A stretch of 44,840 nucleotides of DNA, taken from positions 1 through 44,840 of the forward strand of contig CALVBH010000035.1 in assembly GCA_944325765.1 (NCBI GenBank), given 5' to 3'. The position numbers were made by a program, and so were the translations under genes. Under the pieces are notes generated by a model, which saw only the letters and a program-made list of their open reading frames with translations, was not told the origin of the DNA and searched no databases. Each line of letters begins with the position of its first letter. Positions within the stretch are counted from its first letter, which is position 1. Shown piece after piece: positions 8,514 to 16,526 of this stretch. The DNA is from an uncultured Bacteroidales bacterium (GTDB taxonomy: Bacteria > Bacteroidota > Bacteroidia > Bacteroidales > UBA932).

Positions 8514-10793
8514 ATGAGCAACATAACCAAGGAAGAAGCCCTGCTCTACCACTCGCAGGGAAAACCGGGAAAAATAGAAGTGGTACCGACAAAGCCGCAC
8601 AGCACGCAGAGAGACCTGTCCCTCGCCTATTCTCCGGGAGTGGCAGAGCCTTGCCTCGAAATAGAAAAGAATCCGCACGATGCCTATAAATACACGGCCA
8701 AGGGCAACCTCGTGGCTGTAATTTCGAACGGAACGGCCGTTCTCGGCCTCGGAGACATAGGCGCATTGAGCGGCAAGCCTGTTATGGAAGGCAAAGGACT
8801 GCTGTTCAAGATATACGCCGGCATAGACGTCTTCGACATCGAGATAAACGAGAAGGATCCGGACAAGTTCGTGGAGACTGTCAAGGCCATAGCCCCGACA
8901 TTCGGAGGAATAAACCTGGAAGACATAAAGGCACCGGAGTGCTTCGAAATCGAACGGAGACTGAAAGAGGAACTCGACATCCCGGTAATGCACGATGACC
9001 AGCACGGTACCGCCATCATATCCAGCGCAGGACTGCTGAACGCCCTCGAAGTGGCCGGAAAGAAAATAAGCGAAGTAAAGATTGTCGTAAACGGAGCCGG
9101 AGCCTCGGCCATTTCCTGCACAAGCCTGTATGTGGCCCTTGGCGCGAAGAAGGAAAACATCATAATGCTCGACAGCAAAGGCGTCATCACATCCGACCGG
9201 CCGAACCTCACGGAACAGAAAAAGCTTTTCGCCACCGACAGACGTGACGTCCATACCCTTGCGGAAGCGATAAAGGGGGCAGACGTATTCCTCGGCCTGT
9301 CCAAGGGCAATGTCCTGACCCAGGATATGGTGCGCAGTATGGCGAAATCACCTATCGTATTCGCCCTCGCCAACCCTGTCCCGGAAATCAGCTACGAAGA
9401 CGCCAAGGCCTCCCGGGACGACGTCCTGATATCCACTGGCCGCTCCGACTATCCGAACCAGATAAACAACGTCATCGGCTTCCCGTACATCTTCCGAGGA
9501 GCCCTTGACGTGAACGCATCGGCCATCAACGAAGAGATGAAGCTCGCAGCCGTACACGCCATAGCGGACCTGGCCAAAAAGCCGGTGCCGGACATCGTGA
9601 ACGAAGCATACAAGGTAAACAACTTCACTTTCGGCCCGGACTATTTCATCCCGAAACCGGTAGACCCGCGTCTCATCACCGACGTATCCATAGCCGTAGC
9701 GAAAGCTGCCATCGCCTCCGGAGTCGCACGCAAGGAAATCACGGACTGGAACGGATACCGCGAACACCTTAAGGAACTTATGGGGTTCGAATCCGAGTTC
9801 ATCCGCCAGCTCTACACCACAGCCAGGACTGACCCTCAAAGAGTCGTATTTGCAGAGGGCAATCATCCCAATATGATCAAGGCTGCCGTAGAAGCCCGCG
9901 CCGAGGGTATCTGTCACCCGATCCTGCTCGGAAACGACGAAAGGATAGGCAAAATCGCCAAAGAGCTGGAGCTCAGTCTCGAAGGAGTGGAAATCATAAA
10001 CCTCCGTCACGACAACGAAGCCGCCCGCAGGGAAAGGTATGCCGCCATCCTCGCGGAAAAACGAGCACGCGAAGGCGCCACATACGATGAAGCCTGCGAC
10101 AAGATGTTCGAGCCCAACTATTTCGGAATGATGATGGTGGAGACCGGAGATGCGGATGCATTCATCACGGGAACATACACGAAGTACAGCAACACCATCA
10201 AGGTAGCGAAAGAAGTCATCGGCATCAGGAAAGGACTGAACCACTTCGGGACTATGCACATCGTGAATTCGAAGAAAGGCACATACTTCCTTGCGGACAC
10301 CCTCATAAACAGGCATCCCGACACCAAGGCCCTGATAGATATCGCCCTGCTTGCGGACCACACGGTGAAGTTCTTCAACCACGAGCCGGTAATGGCTATG
10401 GTTTCATACTCGAACTTCGGCGCGGACACTGTAGGAAGCCCCAAGGCCGTACACGAGGCAGTGGACTATATCCAGGCCAATTACCCGGATATCTGCATCG
10501 ACGGTGAAATGCAGGTGAACTTCGCCCTGGACGACCAGCTGAGAGACAGGAAGTTCCCGTACAACAGACTGAAAGGGAAAACTGTCAACACCTTGCTTTT
10601 CCCTAACCTGAGCTCCGCGAATTCCGCCTACAAGCTGATCCAGGCGATGAGCGATGCCGAGATGATCGGGCCAATCCAGATGGGACTGAACAAGCCTGTG
10701 CATTTCACGGATATAGAAAGCTCCGTCAGAGACATCGTGAACATCACTGCCGTCGCAGTCATCGATGCCATCGTGATGAAAAAAATTTCATAG
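8514..10793 (+). CDS. maeB: NADP-dependent malic enzyme with C-terminal phosphotransacetylase domain
   Basis: 759 residues, the usual length of the bifunctional MaeB type. It converts malate to pyruvate and CO2 with NADP reduction. Residues 1-165 form the malic N-domain (SLAYSPGVAEPCLEIEKNP; metal-binding segment DIKAPECFEIE). Residues 165-410 form the NAD(P)-binding domain (VMHDDQHGTAIISSAGLLNA, VVNGAGASAI). Residues about 430-759 are a phosphate acetyl/butyryl-transferase-like domain (RVVFAEGNHPNMIKAA). In E. coli this domain is regulatory (acetyl-CoA control); the same is inferred here. The start is preceded by a short A-rich leader. A single-gene unit between two hairpins. Confidence 0.95.
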   Translation: MSNITKEEALLYHSQGKPGKIEVVPTKPHSTQRDLSLAYSPGVAEPCLEIEKNPHDAYKYTAKGNLVAVISNGTAVLGLGDIGALSGKPVMEGKGLLFKIYAGIDVFDIEINEKDPDKFVETVKAIAPTFGGINLEDIKAPECFEIERRLKEELDIPVMHDDQHGTAIISSAGLLNALEVAGKKISEVKIVVNGAGASAISCTSLYVALGAKKENIIMLDSKGVITSDRPNLTEQKKLFATDRRDVHTLAEAIKGADVFLGLSKGNVLTQDMVRSMAKSPIVFALANPVPEISYEDAKASRDDVLISTGRSDYPNQINNVIGFPYIFRGALDVNASAINEEMKLAAVHAIADLAKKPVPDIVNEAYKVNNFTFGPDYFIPKPVDPRLITDVSIAVAKAAIASGVARKEITDWNGYREHLKELMGFESEFIRQLYTTARTDPQRVVFAEGNHPNMIKAAVEARAEGICHPILLGNDERIGKIAKELELSLEGVEIINLRHDNEAARRERYAAILAEKRAREGATYDEACDKMFEPNYFGMMMVETGDADAFITGTYTKYSNTIKVAKEVIGIRKGLNHFGTMHIVNSKKGTYFLADTLINRHPDTKALIDIALLADHTVKFFNHEPVMAMVSYSNFGADTVGSPKAVHEAVDYIQANYPDICIDGEMQVNFALDDQLRDRKFPYNRLKGKTVNTLLFPNLSSANSAYKLIQAMSDAEMIGPIQMGLNKPVHFTDIESSVRDIVNITAVAVIDAIVMKKIS

Positions 10794-10813
10794 GAGCCAT
10801 ATCTGTAAAGCCG

Positions 10814-10857
10814 TAATGGATTGTAAGCGATTTGCAAAAATCGCTTACAATCCATTA
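10814..10857. repeat. Perfect 20-bp hairpin between maeB and susC
   Basis: TAATGGATTGTAAGCGATTT (10814-10833) and its exact reverse complement (10838-10857) flank a four-base GCAA loop. It begins 21 bp after the maeB stop. There is no T-run on either side, so it is not a standard intrinsic terminator, though it may end or stabilise the maeB transcript. Confidence 0.85.
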
Positions 10858-10984
10858 TCATATACCAGAAAACAGTTTCATAGTGAAACAAAAATCCCCG
10901 ACACTAAAAACAAGACCCATCCTAACGCATTGATTCATAAAACAGAAAAATGGTTTAAAAGTAACATTGTATCGGAAAAATTCG

Positions 10985-10992
10985 TACCTTTG
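10985..10992 (+). promoter_or_regulatory. -7 promoter element for the susC operon
   Basis: TACCTTTG matches TAnnTTTG exactly and lies 25 bp before the susC ATG. A TTG at 10967-10969 is only 15 bp upstream, shorter than the usual 19-21 bp, so the -33 half is uncertain. No regulator gene, sigma/anti-sigma pair or hybrid two-component system lies beside the operon. Confidence 0.6.
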
Positions 10993-11017
10993 CGCCCCGA
11001 AAATCAAAGTCACATCT

Positions 11018-13981
11018 ATGAAAAGAACATTGTTGATTCTTCTCGCGCTGATAATCTGCGCATTGCCAGGAATGGCAAACGTCCAGACCGCAGCCCCGGA
11101 AGATGTCACAGTCAGCGGCGTCGTTACCTCCGCAGAAGACGGAATGCCACTTATAGGAGTGGTCGTAATGTCATCCACCGGGGGGGGCGTCAGTGCTTCT
11201 GAAGACGGAAGCTATTCGATTACAGTCCCTGCAGGGACTATCCTTTCTTTCCACGCACTCAGCTATCAGACAGTCGAGTACACTGTACCGTCCGGTTCAG
11301 CGGCAGTCACATATGACATCGCCCTTGAATCGGACTCTCAGCTTCTTGAAGAGACTGTCGTAGTGGCATACGGTGTCAGGAAAAAGGGAACAATCACCGG
11401 TTCCGTCTCCAGTGTCAAGTCCGAAAAGATCGAAAACACTCCGACTGCGGCATTCGACCAGGCGCTCCAAGGCCAGGTCCCTGGACTTACAGTACTTTCA
11501 TCAACCGGTGAACCGAGTTCTTCTGCCACGATGGTAATCCGAGGAACGAACTCCATCAACTCCGGAACTGCACCTCTCTACATCCTGGACGGAGCGGCAA
11601 TCTCCGCATCGGAGTTCAACTCCATCAACCCGTCCGACATCGAAAGCATCTCCGTGCTCAAGGATGCGTCATCCACATCCATCTACGGTGCACGTGCATC
11701 AAACGGTGTCATAGTCATCACCACCAAACGCGGGCGGATGGCGGAAAAGCCGACCATCACATTCCGCACACAGCTCGGCTTCTCAAACATAGCCTACGGC
11801 CAGTGGAACCTGATGAACACAGCAGAGAGGATCCAGTATGAAAAGGAAATAGGGCTGGACGCAGGCAAGGACTACAGCGTATTGTCACAGACCGATGTAA
11901 ACTGGGCTGACGTAGTATTCAATGATGCGGCCTTCCTCCAGAACTACGAACTTTCCGTATCAGGAGCCACAGAAAAGACCAACTACTACGTTTCAGGTTC
12001 ATACTACGACCAGGAAGGTGTCGCCCTCGGCTCCAACTTCGACCGTTACTCCATCAGGATAAACCTCGAACAGCGTGCCGCCAAATGGCTTACACTCGGC
12101 ACCAATACTATGCTGAACTACCAGGGCATCGAGCAGGCCGACGAGGGACAGCCGTCAGTAGTCACCCCTATATCGGCAGCACAGTTTATGCTTCCGTACT
12201 GGAATCCATACAACGAAGACGGCTCAGTCGCCATCACAGGAAGCTCAGATCCGGACAAAAGATGGAACGGAGACGGCGTGAACCCGATAGAGTGGCTGGA
12301 AAACAACCCTCTTTCATTCAAGAGATACAAGGTTTTCTCCACGATATTCGCAGAGGCTCGCCCGATCAAGGGACTTTCCATCCGCTCACAGTTCACCATA
12401 GACTACGATCACACGACAGGCTACGGAAAATCCTATCCGGACTTCGTGCCTAACCAGGGACAGGGACAGGCTATGAGAAGCTCTACCGATGATATGACAC
12501 TCTCCGTAACCAACACCATAGGATACCAGTTCGACATCGACGGCATCCACTCGTTCAATTTTATGGTAGGACAGGAAGGCATCAACTATCACTATGAAGC
12601 CTTCAACATCCTGACCGAAGGCCAGAACAACTCCCACCTGACCAACATCAGCACAGGCTCCAGGGTATCATCCTGGGGAGACACCACGGACAATGACTAT
12701 GGTTTCCTGTCATTCTTCGCCAGGGCGGAATACAACTATGCGAGCAAATACTACCTCGAACTCTCCGGCCGTGCGGACGCCTCATCCAGATTCGGAAAAT
12801 CCGGAAGATGGGCAGGATTCGGCTCCATCGGTCTGATGTGGAATATGCTGAACGAAGACTTTATGACTCCGTCCCGCAGCTGGCTGACTACCGCACAGAT
12901 ATCCCTCAGTAGCGGAACGGCCGGTAACTCCGAAATCCCGAACTACGAGCACCTCGCCCTTGTAAGAAGCGCCGGAGACTATATAGGCCAGCCTGGTCTC
13001 GCACCTGTTTCACAGGGGAACGAAATCCTCAGCTGGGAGTCAACCTGGACTACCAACCTGGGACTTCACTTCGGGTTCTGGAACAGGCTCAACGTAGACC
13101 TCGAACTCTACAACAAGTACACATACAATATGCTGATGTATGTACCGAAGTCCTATTCCGACAACGGATTCGGATACCGCTGGGACAATGTCGGGGCTAT
13201 GGTAAACAGGGGTGCCGAACTTAACATCACAGGCGCCGCCCTCTCCATCGGAGACTTTACCTGGCTGCTCAACGCCAACGTATCGTACAACCACAACAGG
13301 ATCACCGAACTCTACACCGGAGCCAACGAATACGAAATCGCCAACTCCAACCTCAAGCTCGTCGTAGGCCACGATTCCGGAGAATTCTTCATCAACCGTT
13401 TCGCAGGGGTGAACCCTGCCAACGGAGACGCCCTCTGGTACACCAAGGACGGTGAAATCACAAATGAGCTGAAAGACGAAGACAGGGTAATGAGCGGGAA
13501 AAGCTTCAATGCCCCTTGGGCAGGCGGTTTCGGGACCACATTCGCCTGGAAAGGCCTTTCGCTTACGGCACAGTTCAGCTGGGTAGCCGACAGGTGGATG
13601 ATAAACAACGACAGATTCTACCAGGAATCCAACGGACGTTACCAGACCTACAACCAGTCTGCGAAACTCCTCGACAGATGGAAAGAGCCTGGCGATATCT
13701 CGGAGACGCCGAGACACGGAGTCTATATGGAATTCGATGACCGTCTCCTCGAAGACGCATCCTTCCTCAGGCTCAAGAACCTGATGCTGGCATACCAGTT
13801 CCCGGCTCCGCTGATCAGGAAAACAGGGTTCATAGAAGGGCTGCGGGTTTATTTCCAGGCCCAGAACCTGTTCACTTTCACAAAGTTCTCCGGTCTCGAC
13901 CCTGAAGGGGTAAACAACATATACATCGCCCAGTACCCGATGTCACGCCAGTTCACTTTCGGTCTTGACCTGACATTCTAA
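11018..13981 (+). CDS. SusC/RagA-family TonB-dependent outer-membrane transporter
   Basis: 987 residues from ATG 11018; an upstream in-frame TTG is rejected because the signal peptide starts at MKRTLLILLALI. Order: signal peptide (1-22); CarboxypepD_reg-like domain (about 30-105); TonB-box/plug junction EETVVVAYGV at 111-120; plug with ALQGQVPGLTVLSSTGEPSS and SISVLKDASSTSIYGARASN; then a 22-strand-type barrel ending in RQFTFGLDLTF with a terminal Phe. There is no STN domain, so no anti-sigma signalling is expected. It forms a lidded pair with the following SusD. Codons 55-57 are a run of eight G (11180-11187). The downstream surface protease and lack of glycosidases point to peptide rather than glycan import. 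Confidence 0.95.
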   Translation: MKRTLLILLALIICALPGMANVQTAAPEDVTVSGVVTSAEDGMPLIGVVVMSSTGGGVSASEDGSYSITVPAGTILSFHALSYQTVEYTVPSGSAAVTYDIALESDSQLLEETVVVAYGVRKKGTITGSVSSVKSEKIENTPTAAFDQALQGQVPGLTVLSSTGEPSSSATMVIRGTNSINSGTAPLYILDGAAISASEFNSINPSDIESISVLKDASSTSIYGARASNGVIVITTKRGRMAEKPTITFRTQLGFSNIAYGQWNLMNTAERIQYEKEIGLDAGKDYSVLSQTDVNWADVVFNDAAFLQNYELSVSGATEKTNYYVSGSYYDQEGVALGSNFDRYSIRINLEQRAAKWLTLGTNTMLNYQGIEQADEGQPSVVTPISAAQFMLPYWNPYNEDGSVAITGSSDPDKRWNGDGVNPIEWLENNPLSFKRYKVFSTIFAEARPIKGLSIRSQFTIDYDHTTGYGKSYPDFVPNQGQGQAMRSSTDDMTLSVTNTIGYQFDIDGIHSFNFMVGQEGINYHYEAFNILTEGQNNSHLTNISTGSRVSSWGDTTDNDYGFLSFFARAEYNYASKYYLELSGRADASSRFGKSGRWAGFGSIGLMWNMLNEDFMTPSRSWLTTAQISLSSGTAGNSEIPNYEHLALVRSAGDYIGQPGLAPVSQGNEILSWESTWTTNLGLHFGFWNRLNVDLELYNKYTYNMLMYVPKSYSDNGFGYRWDNVGAMVNRGAELNITGAALSIGDFTWLLNANVSYNHNRITELYTGANEYEIANSNLKLVVGHDSGEFFINRFAGVNPANGDALWYTKDGEITNELKDEDRVMSGKSFNAPWAGGFGTTFAWKGLSLTAQFSWVADRWMINNDRFYQESNGRYQTYNQSAKLLDRWKEPGDISETPRHGVYMEFDDRLLEDASFLRLKNLMLAYQFPAPLIRKTGFIEGLRVYFQAQNLFTFTKFSGLDPEGVNNIYIAQYPMSRQFTFGLDLTF
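11180..11187 (+). repeat. G8 homopolymer inside susC
   Basis: Eight consecutive G encode Gly55-Gly57 in a turn of the CarboxypepD_reg-like domain. Slippage by one base would shift the frame near the start of the transporter gene. Confidence 0.9.
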
Positions 13982-13992
13982 AAGGAGGAAAT

Positions 13993-15543
13993 ATGATGAA
14001 GAACATATATGTTATCATAAAGATTGCGGCTGTTTCCGCACTAATCGCAGGAACAGCTACGTCCTGCCTTGAGAAGAATCCGGGCTCATATATTCCGGAA
14101 GAAGACGCTATGAAGACCCTGCGTGACGCAGAACAGCATAACCTTGGAATATATGCCAGCCTGAAAAGTTCGAGCCTGTACAGCGGGCTGCTGACACTTC
14201 TGCCTGACATCCAGTCAGACCTGGTGATGGCGTCCCTGACCAATACAAACCCGCACGCCGGCATCTGGGAATGGGACATCAGGCCTACCAACCGTGAGAT
14301 AGAGGCAGTCTACGGTTCTCTGTACAGCGTTATCGGAAACTGCAACTTCTTCCTCGAAAAAGAGGCTGACGTCAGGGCCACCCTCACTGCCGAGGAGGAT
14401 TTCGAGCTTCTCGACCAGTACACCGGAGAGGCATATGCCATCCGCGCACTCTGCTACTCCGAGCTCATCAAATGCTTCTGCGAGGCATATGACCCTGACA
14501 ATGCTGGCAACCAGCTCGGTGTCGTACTCCGCACCAAGTATTCCGAAAAGGAACCGGTAAAGAGGGCATCACTGAAAGCTTCGTACCAGCAGGTACTCGA
14601 TGACCTGGATATGGCGGAGCAGCTGCTTGATGACGGGGACGATGATCCGACCGTAAACGACGGTGACGAATCGGACAACTACTATATCTCTCTCGCCGCA
14701 GTATACGCCATCCGTGCCAGGGTTTCACTCTATATGGAAAACTGGGACGATGCCATCAAATACTCCACATACGTGATAGACAACAAGGCGTTCGAGCTCA
14801 GCGGCACATCCGTGAACCCGACCTATGGCTACGCAGCGTTCGACTGCCTGTGGGGCTACGACTCAGGGGATGAAATCATCTGGCGCATCGGATTCACCGG
14901 GACATCTTATGGCGGAGCTCTCGGTACCGTGTTCCTGAACCTGACCCGCGACTACACATACGCATATCCGGACTATGTCCCGGCAGAATGGGTTCTGGAT
15001 CTCTACACCCAGTCCGACTACCGCTATACAATGTACTTCAGCGACCTGTCGGAAAGTTTCCCTGTAGGATACTCATACGAAATCCCTGTACCGCTGATAG
15101 TGAAATACTACGGAAACCAGACTTTCATAACCGGTTACCAGCTGTACCACGTGTGTATGCCAAAGCCGCTCAGGCTTGCAGAGCAGTACCTTATCCGCGC
15201 GGAAGCAAGCTACTGGACTGGCGACACGAACCAAGCCGGGAATGATCTGACCACGCTCAGCCGGAACAGGGGCGGCGGAGCGGTAACTGTGTCCAGCGGA
15301 GAGGCAGGGCTCGAAGCCATTTCCAACGAAAGGGTGAAGGAACTGTACCTCGAAGGCTTCAGGCTCAACGACCTGAAACGCTGGAATATGGGATTCGAAA
15401 GGACTCCTAACTCCTACAGCCAGACGACCGGCAACGACCTGAAAGTCGAAGCAGGAGACCCGCTCTTCGTATGGCCGATTCCGCAGCACGAGATCGAATC
15501 TCCCGACTCTGACCTCGAAGGAAATGAAAGCAACAACAGGTAA
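13993..15543 (+). CDS. SusD/RagB-family nutrient-binding lipoprotein
   Basis: 516 residues, starting 11 bp after susC behind an AAAGGAGG site. The signal peptide ends at a lipobox (GTATSCLEK), so it is surface-exposed and lipid-anchored. SusD proteins form the hinged lid over the SusC barrel and bind the incoming ligand. The helical TPR-like body is visible (YAIRALCYSELIKCFCEAYD; YAIRARVSLYMENWDDAIKY). The C-terminal family signature RVKELYLEGFRLNDLKRWNM is intact, and the protein ends with FVWPIPQHEIESP. Confidence 0.95.
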   Translation: MMKNIYVIIKIAAVSALIAGTATSCLEKNPGSYIPEEDAMKTLRDAEQHNLGIYASLKSSSLYSGLLTLLPDIQSDLVMASLTNTNPHAGIWEWDIRPTNREIEAVYGSLYSVIGNCNFFLEKEADVRATLTAEEDFELLDQYTGEAYAIRALCYSELIKCFCEAYDPDNAGNQLGVVLRTKYSEKEPVKRASLKASYQQVLDDLDMAEQLLDDGDDDPTVNDGDESDNYYISLAAVYAIRARVSLYMENWDDAIKYSTYVIDNKAFELSGTSVNPTYGYAAFDCLWGYDSGDEIIWRIGFTGTSYGGALGTVFLNLTRDYTYAYPDYVPAEWVLDLYTQSDYRYTMYFSDLSESFPVGYSYEIPVPLIVKYYGNQTFITGYQLYHVCMPKPLRLAEQYLIRAEASYWTGDTNQAGNDLTTLSRNRGGGAVTVSSGEAGLEAISNERVKELYLEGFRLNDLKRWNMGFERTPNSYSQTTGNDLKVEAGDPLFVWPIPQHEIESPDSDLEGNESNNR

Positions 15544-15555
15544 ACGGTAAAGACT

Positions 15556-16479
15556 ATGAGAAGAATATCTATTATATTGGGAGCAATACTTCTTGGAGTG
15601 TCCATTACGGCTTGCCAAGATGGGAAAACCGCAAACAACACTTTGGATCGCGAATACATCCTGTTTCCGGATACGCTGTCCTACCACGGGGTCCTCGAAG
15701 ACAGGGAATACTTCACAGTACCGGTGATTTCCACCGTGGCCTGCGACTACGACAGGACCATCGCCGTAACCATCGATGACGAAGGCAGCAACGCGATAGA
15801 AGGCAAGGACTATTATCTTGAGTCCAACACTCTCGTAATCCCTGCCGGAGCATACAAGACGGAAGTGAAGGTATATCCGCAGTACAAGGAATTCGAGAAC
15901 GACGACACGCTTTCGTTCAACCTCCGACTCGTGATGCCGGACCAGCTCAAATGGGATCTCTCCGGCGACAAGACCAAGGTGACTATGTACAAGATCTGCC
16001 CGGTCAACAATCTCGATGCCTTTGACGGCTGGTGCGTGGTGACCTCTATGTTCCTTTACAGCTATCCGGGACTGACGAACACCGACGGTTCGTACCAGAG
16101 ACTTATCCAGACGGAAAAGGCGCAGGACGAGGAGAACACCATCATTATGCACGACTGGCTTTTCGACGGATATGACGTCAGGATCAAATTCGACACCTCG
16201 GATCCGGAAAACCCTATCATAACGATGCCTGAAGACCAGGTCATCAGCGACGAGCTTTTCGTATTCGGACAGACAAACGGAGACAACAGGATTCTCGGTA
16301 TGACAAGCCCTGCCTATGTCTCATATTACAGCACTTGCGAGTCATTCGTAGCACTCTGGATGAGGGCATACGTATACGACCTCAGCAACCTCATAGGATA
16401 TGTAGGCGACTTCTACAATATTATGGAGTGGGTTTCAGATGAAGAAGCCGACCGGCTCCAGAAAGAAGAAGGTATGTAA
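15556..16479 (+). CDS. SusCD-operon lipoprotein, probably DUF4984 type
   Basis: 307 residues with a signal peptide and lipobox (GVSITACQD). The N-terminal half is beta-rich and resembles a Calx-beta/DUF4843-like fold (IEGKDYYLESNTLVIPAGAY, then TEVKVYPQYKEFENDDTLSF). The C-terminal half (YQRLIQTEKAQDEENTIIMH onward) resembles, from memory, DUF4984 proteins found after susCD pairs. It starts 12 bp after susD, so it is cotranscribed. It probably acts as an accessory surface ligand-binding protein; ligand unknown. The family name is recalled, not checked. Confidence 0.7.
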   Translation: MRRISIILGAILLGVSITACQDGKTANNTLDREYILFPDTLSYHGVLEDREYFTVPVISTVACDYDRTIAVTIDDEGSNAIEGKDYYLESNTLVIPAGAYKTEVKVYPQYKEFENDDTLSFNLRLVMPDQLKWDLSGDKTKVTMYKICPVNNLDAFDGWCVVTSMFLYSYPGLTNTDGSYQRLIQTEKAQDEENTIIMHDWLFDGYDVRIKFDTSDPENPIITMPEDQVISDELFVFGQTNGDNRILGMTSPAYVSYYSTCESFVALWMRAYVYDLSNLIGYVGDFYNIMEWVSDEEADRLQKEEGM

Positions 16480-16526
16480 TATCTAATCTCACTTAATTAT
16501 AGTTTGTTCATTAAAAATTTAGAGTT

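Noticed and set aside
9348..10382. 344-residue minus-strand frame across maeB
   Set aside because: It lies wholly opposite conserved malic enzyme and phosphotransacetylase codons and shows no recognisable motif; a shadow of GC-rich codon use.
15073..16152. 359-residue minus-strand frame across susD and the next gene
   Set aside because: It spans two well-supported genes on the other strand and has no ribosome-binding site or domain pattern.
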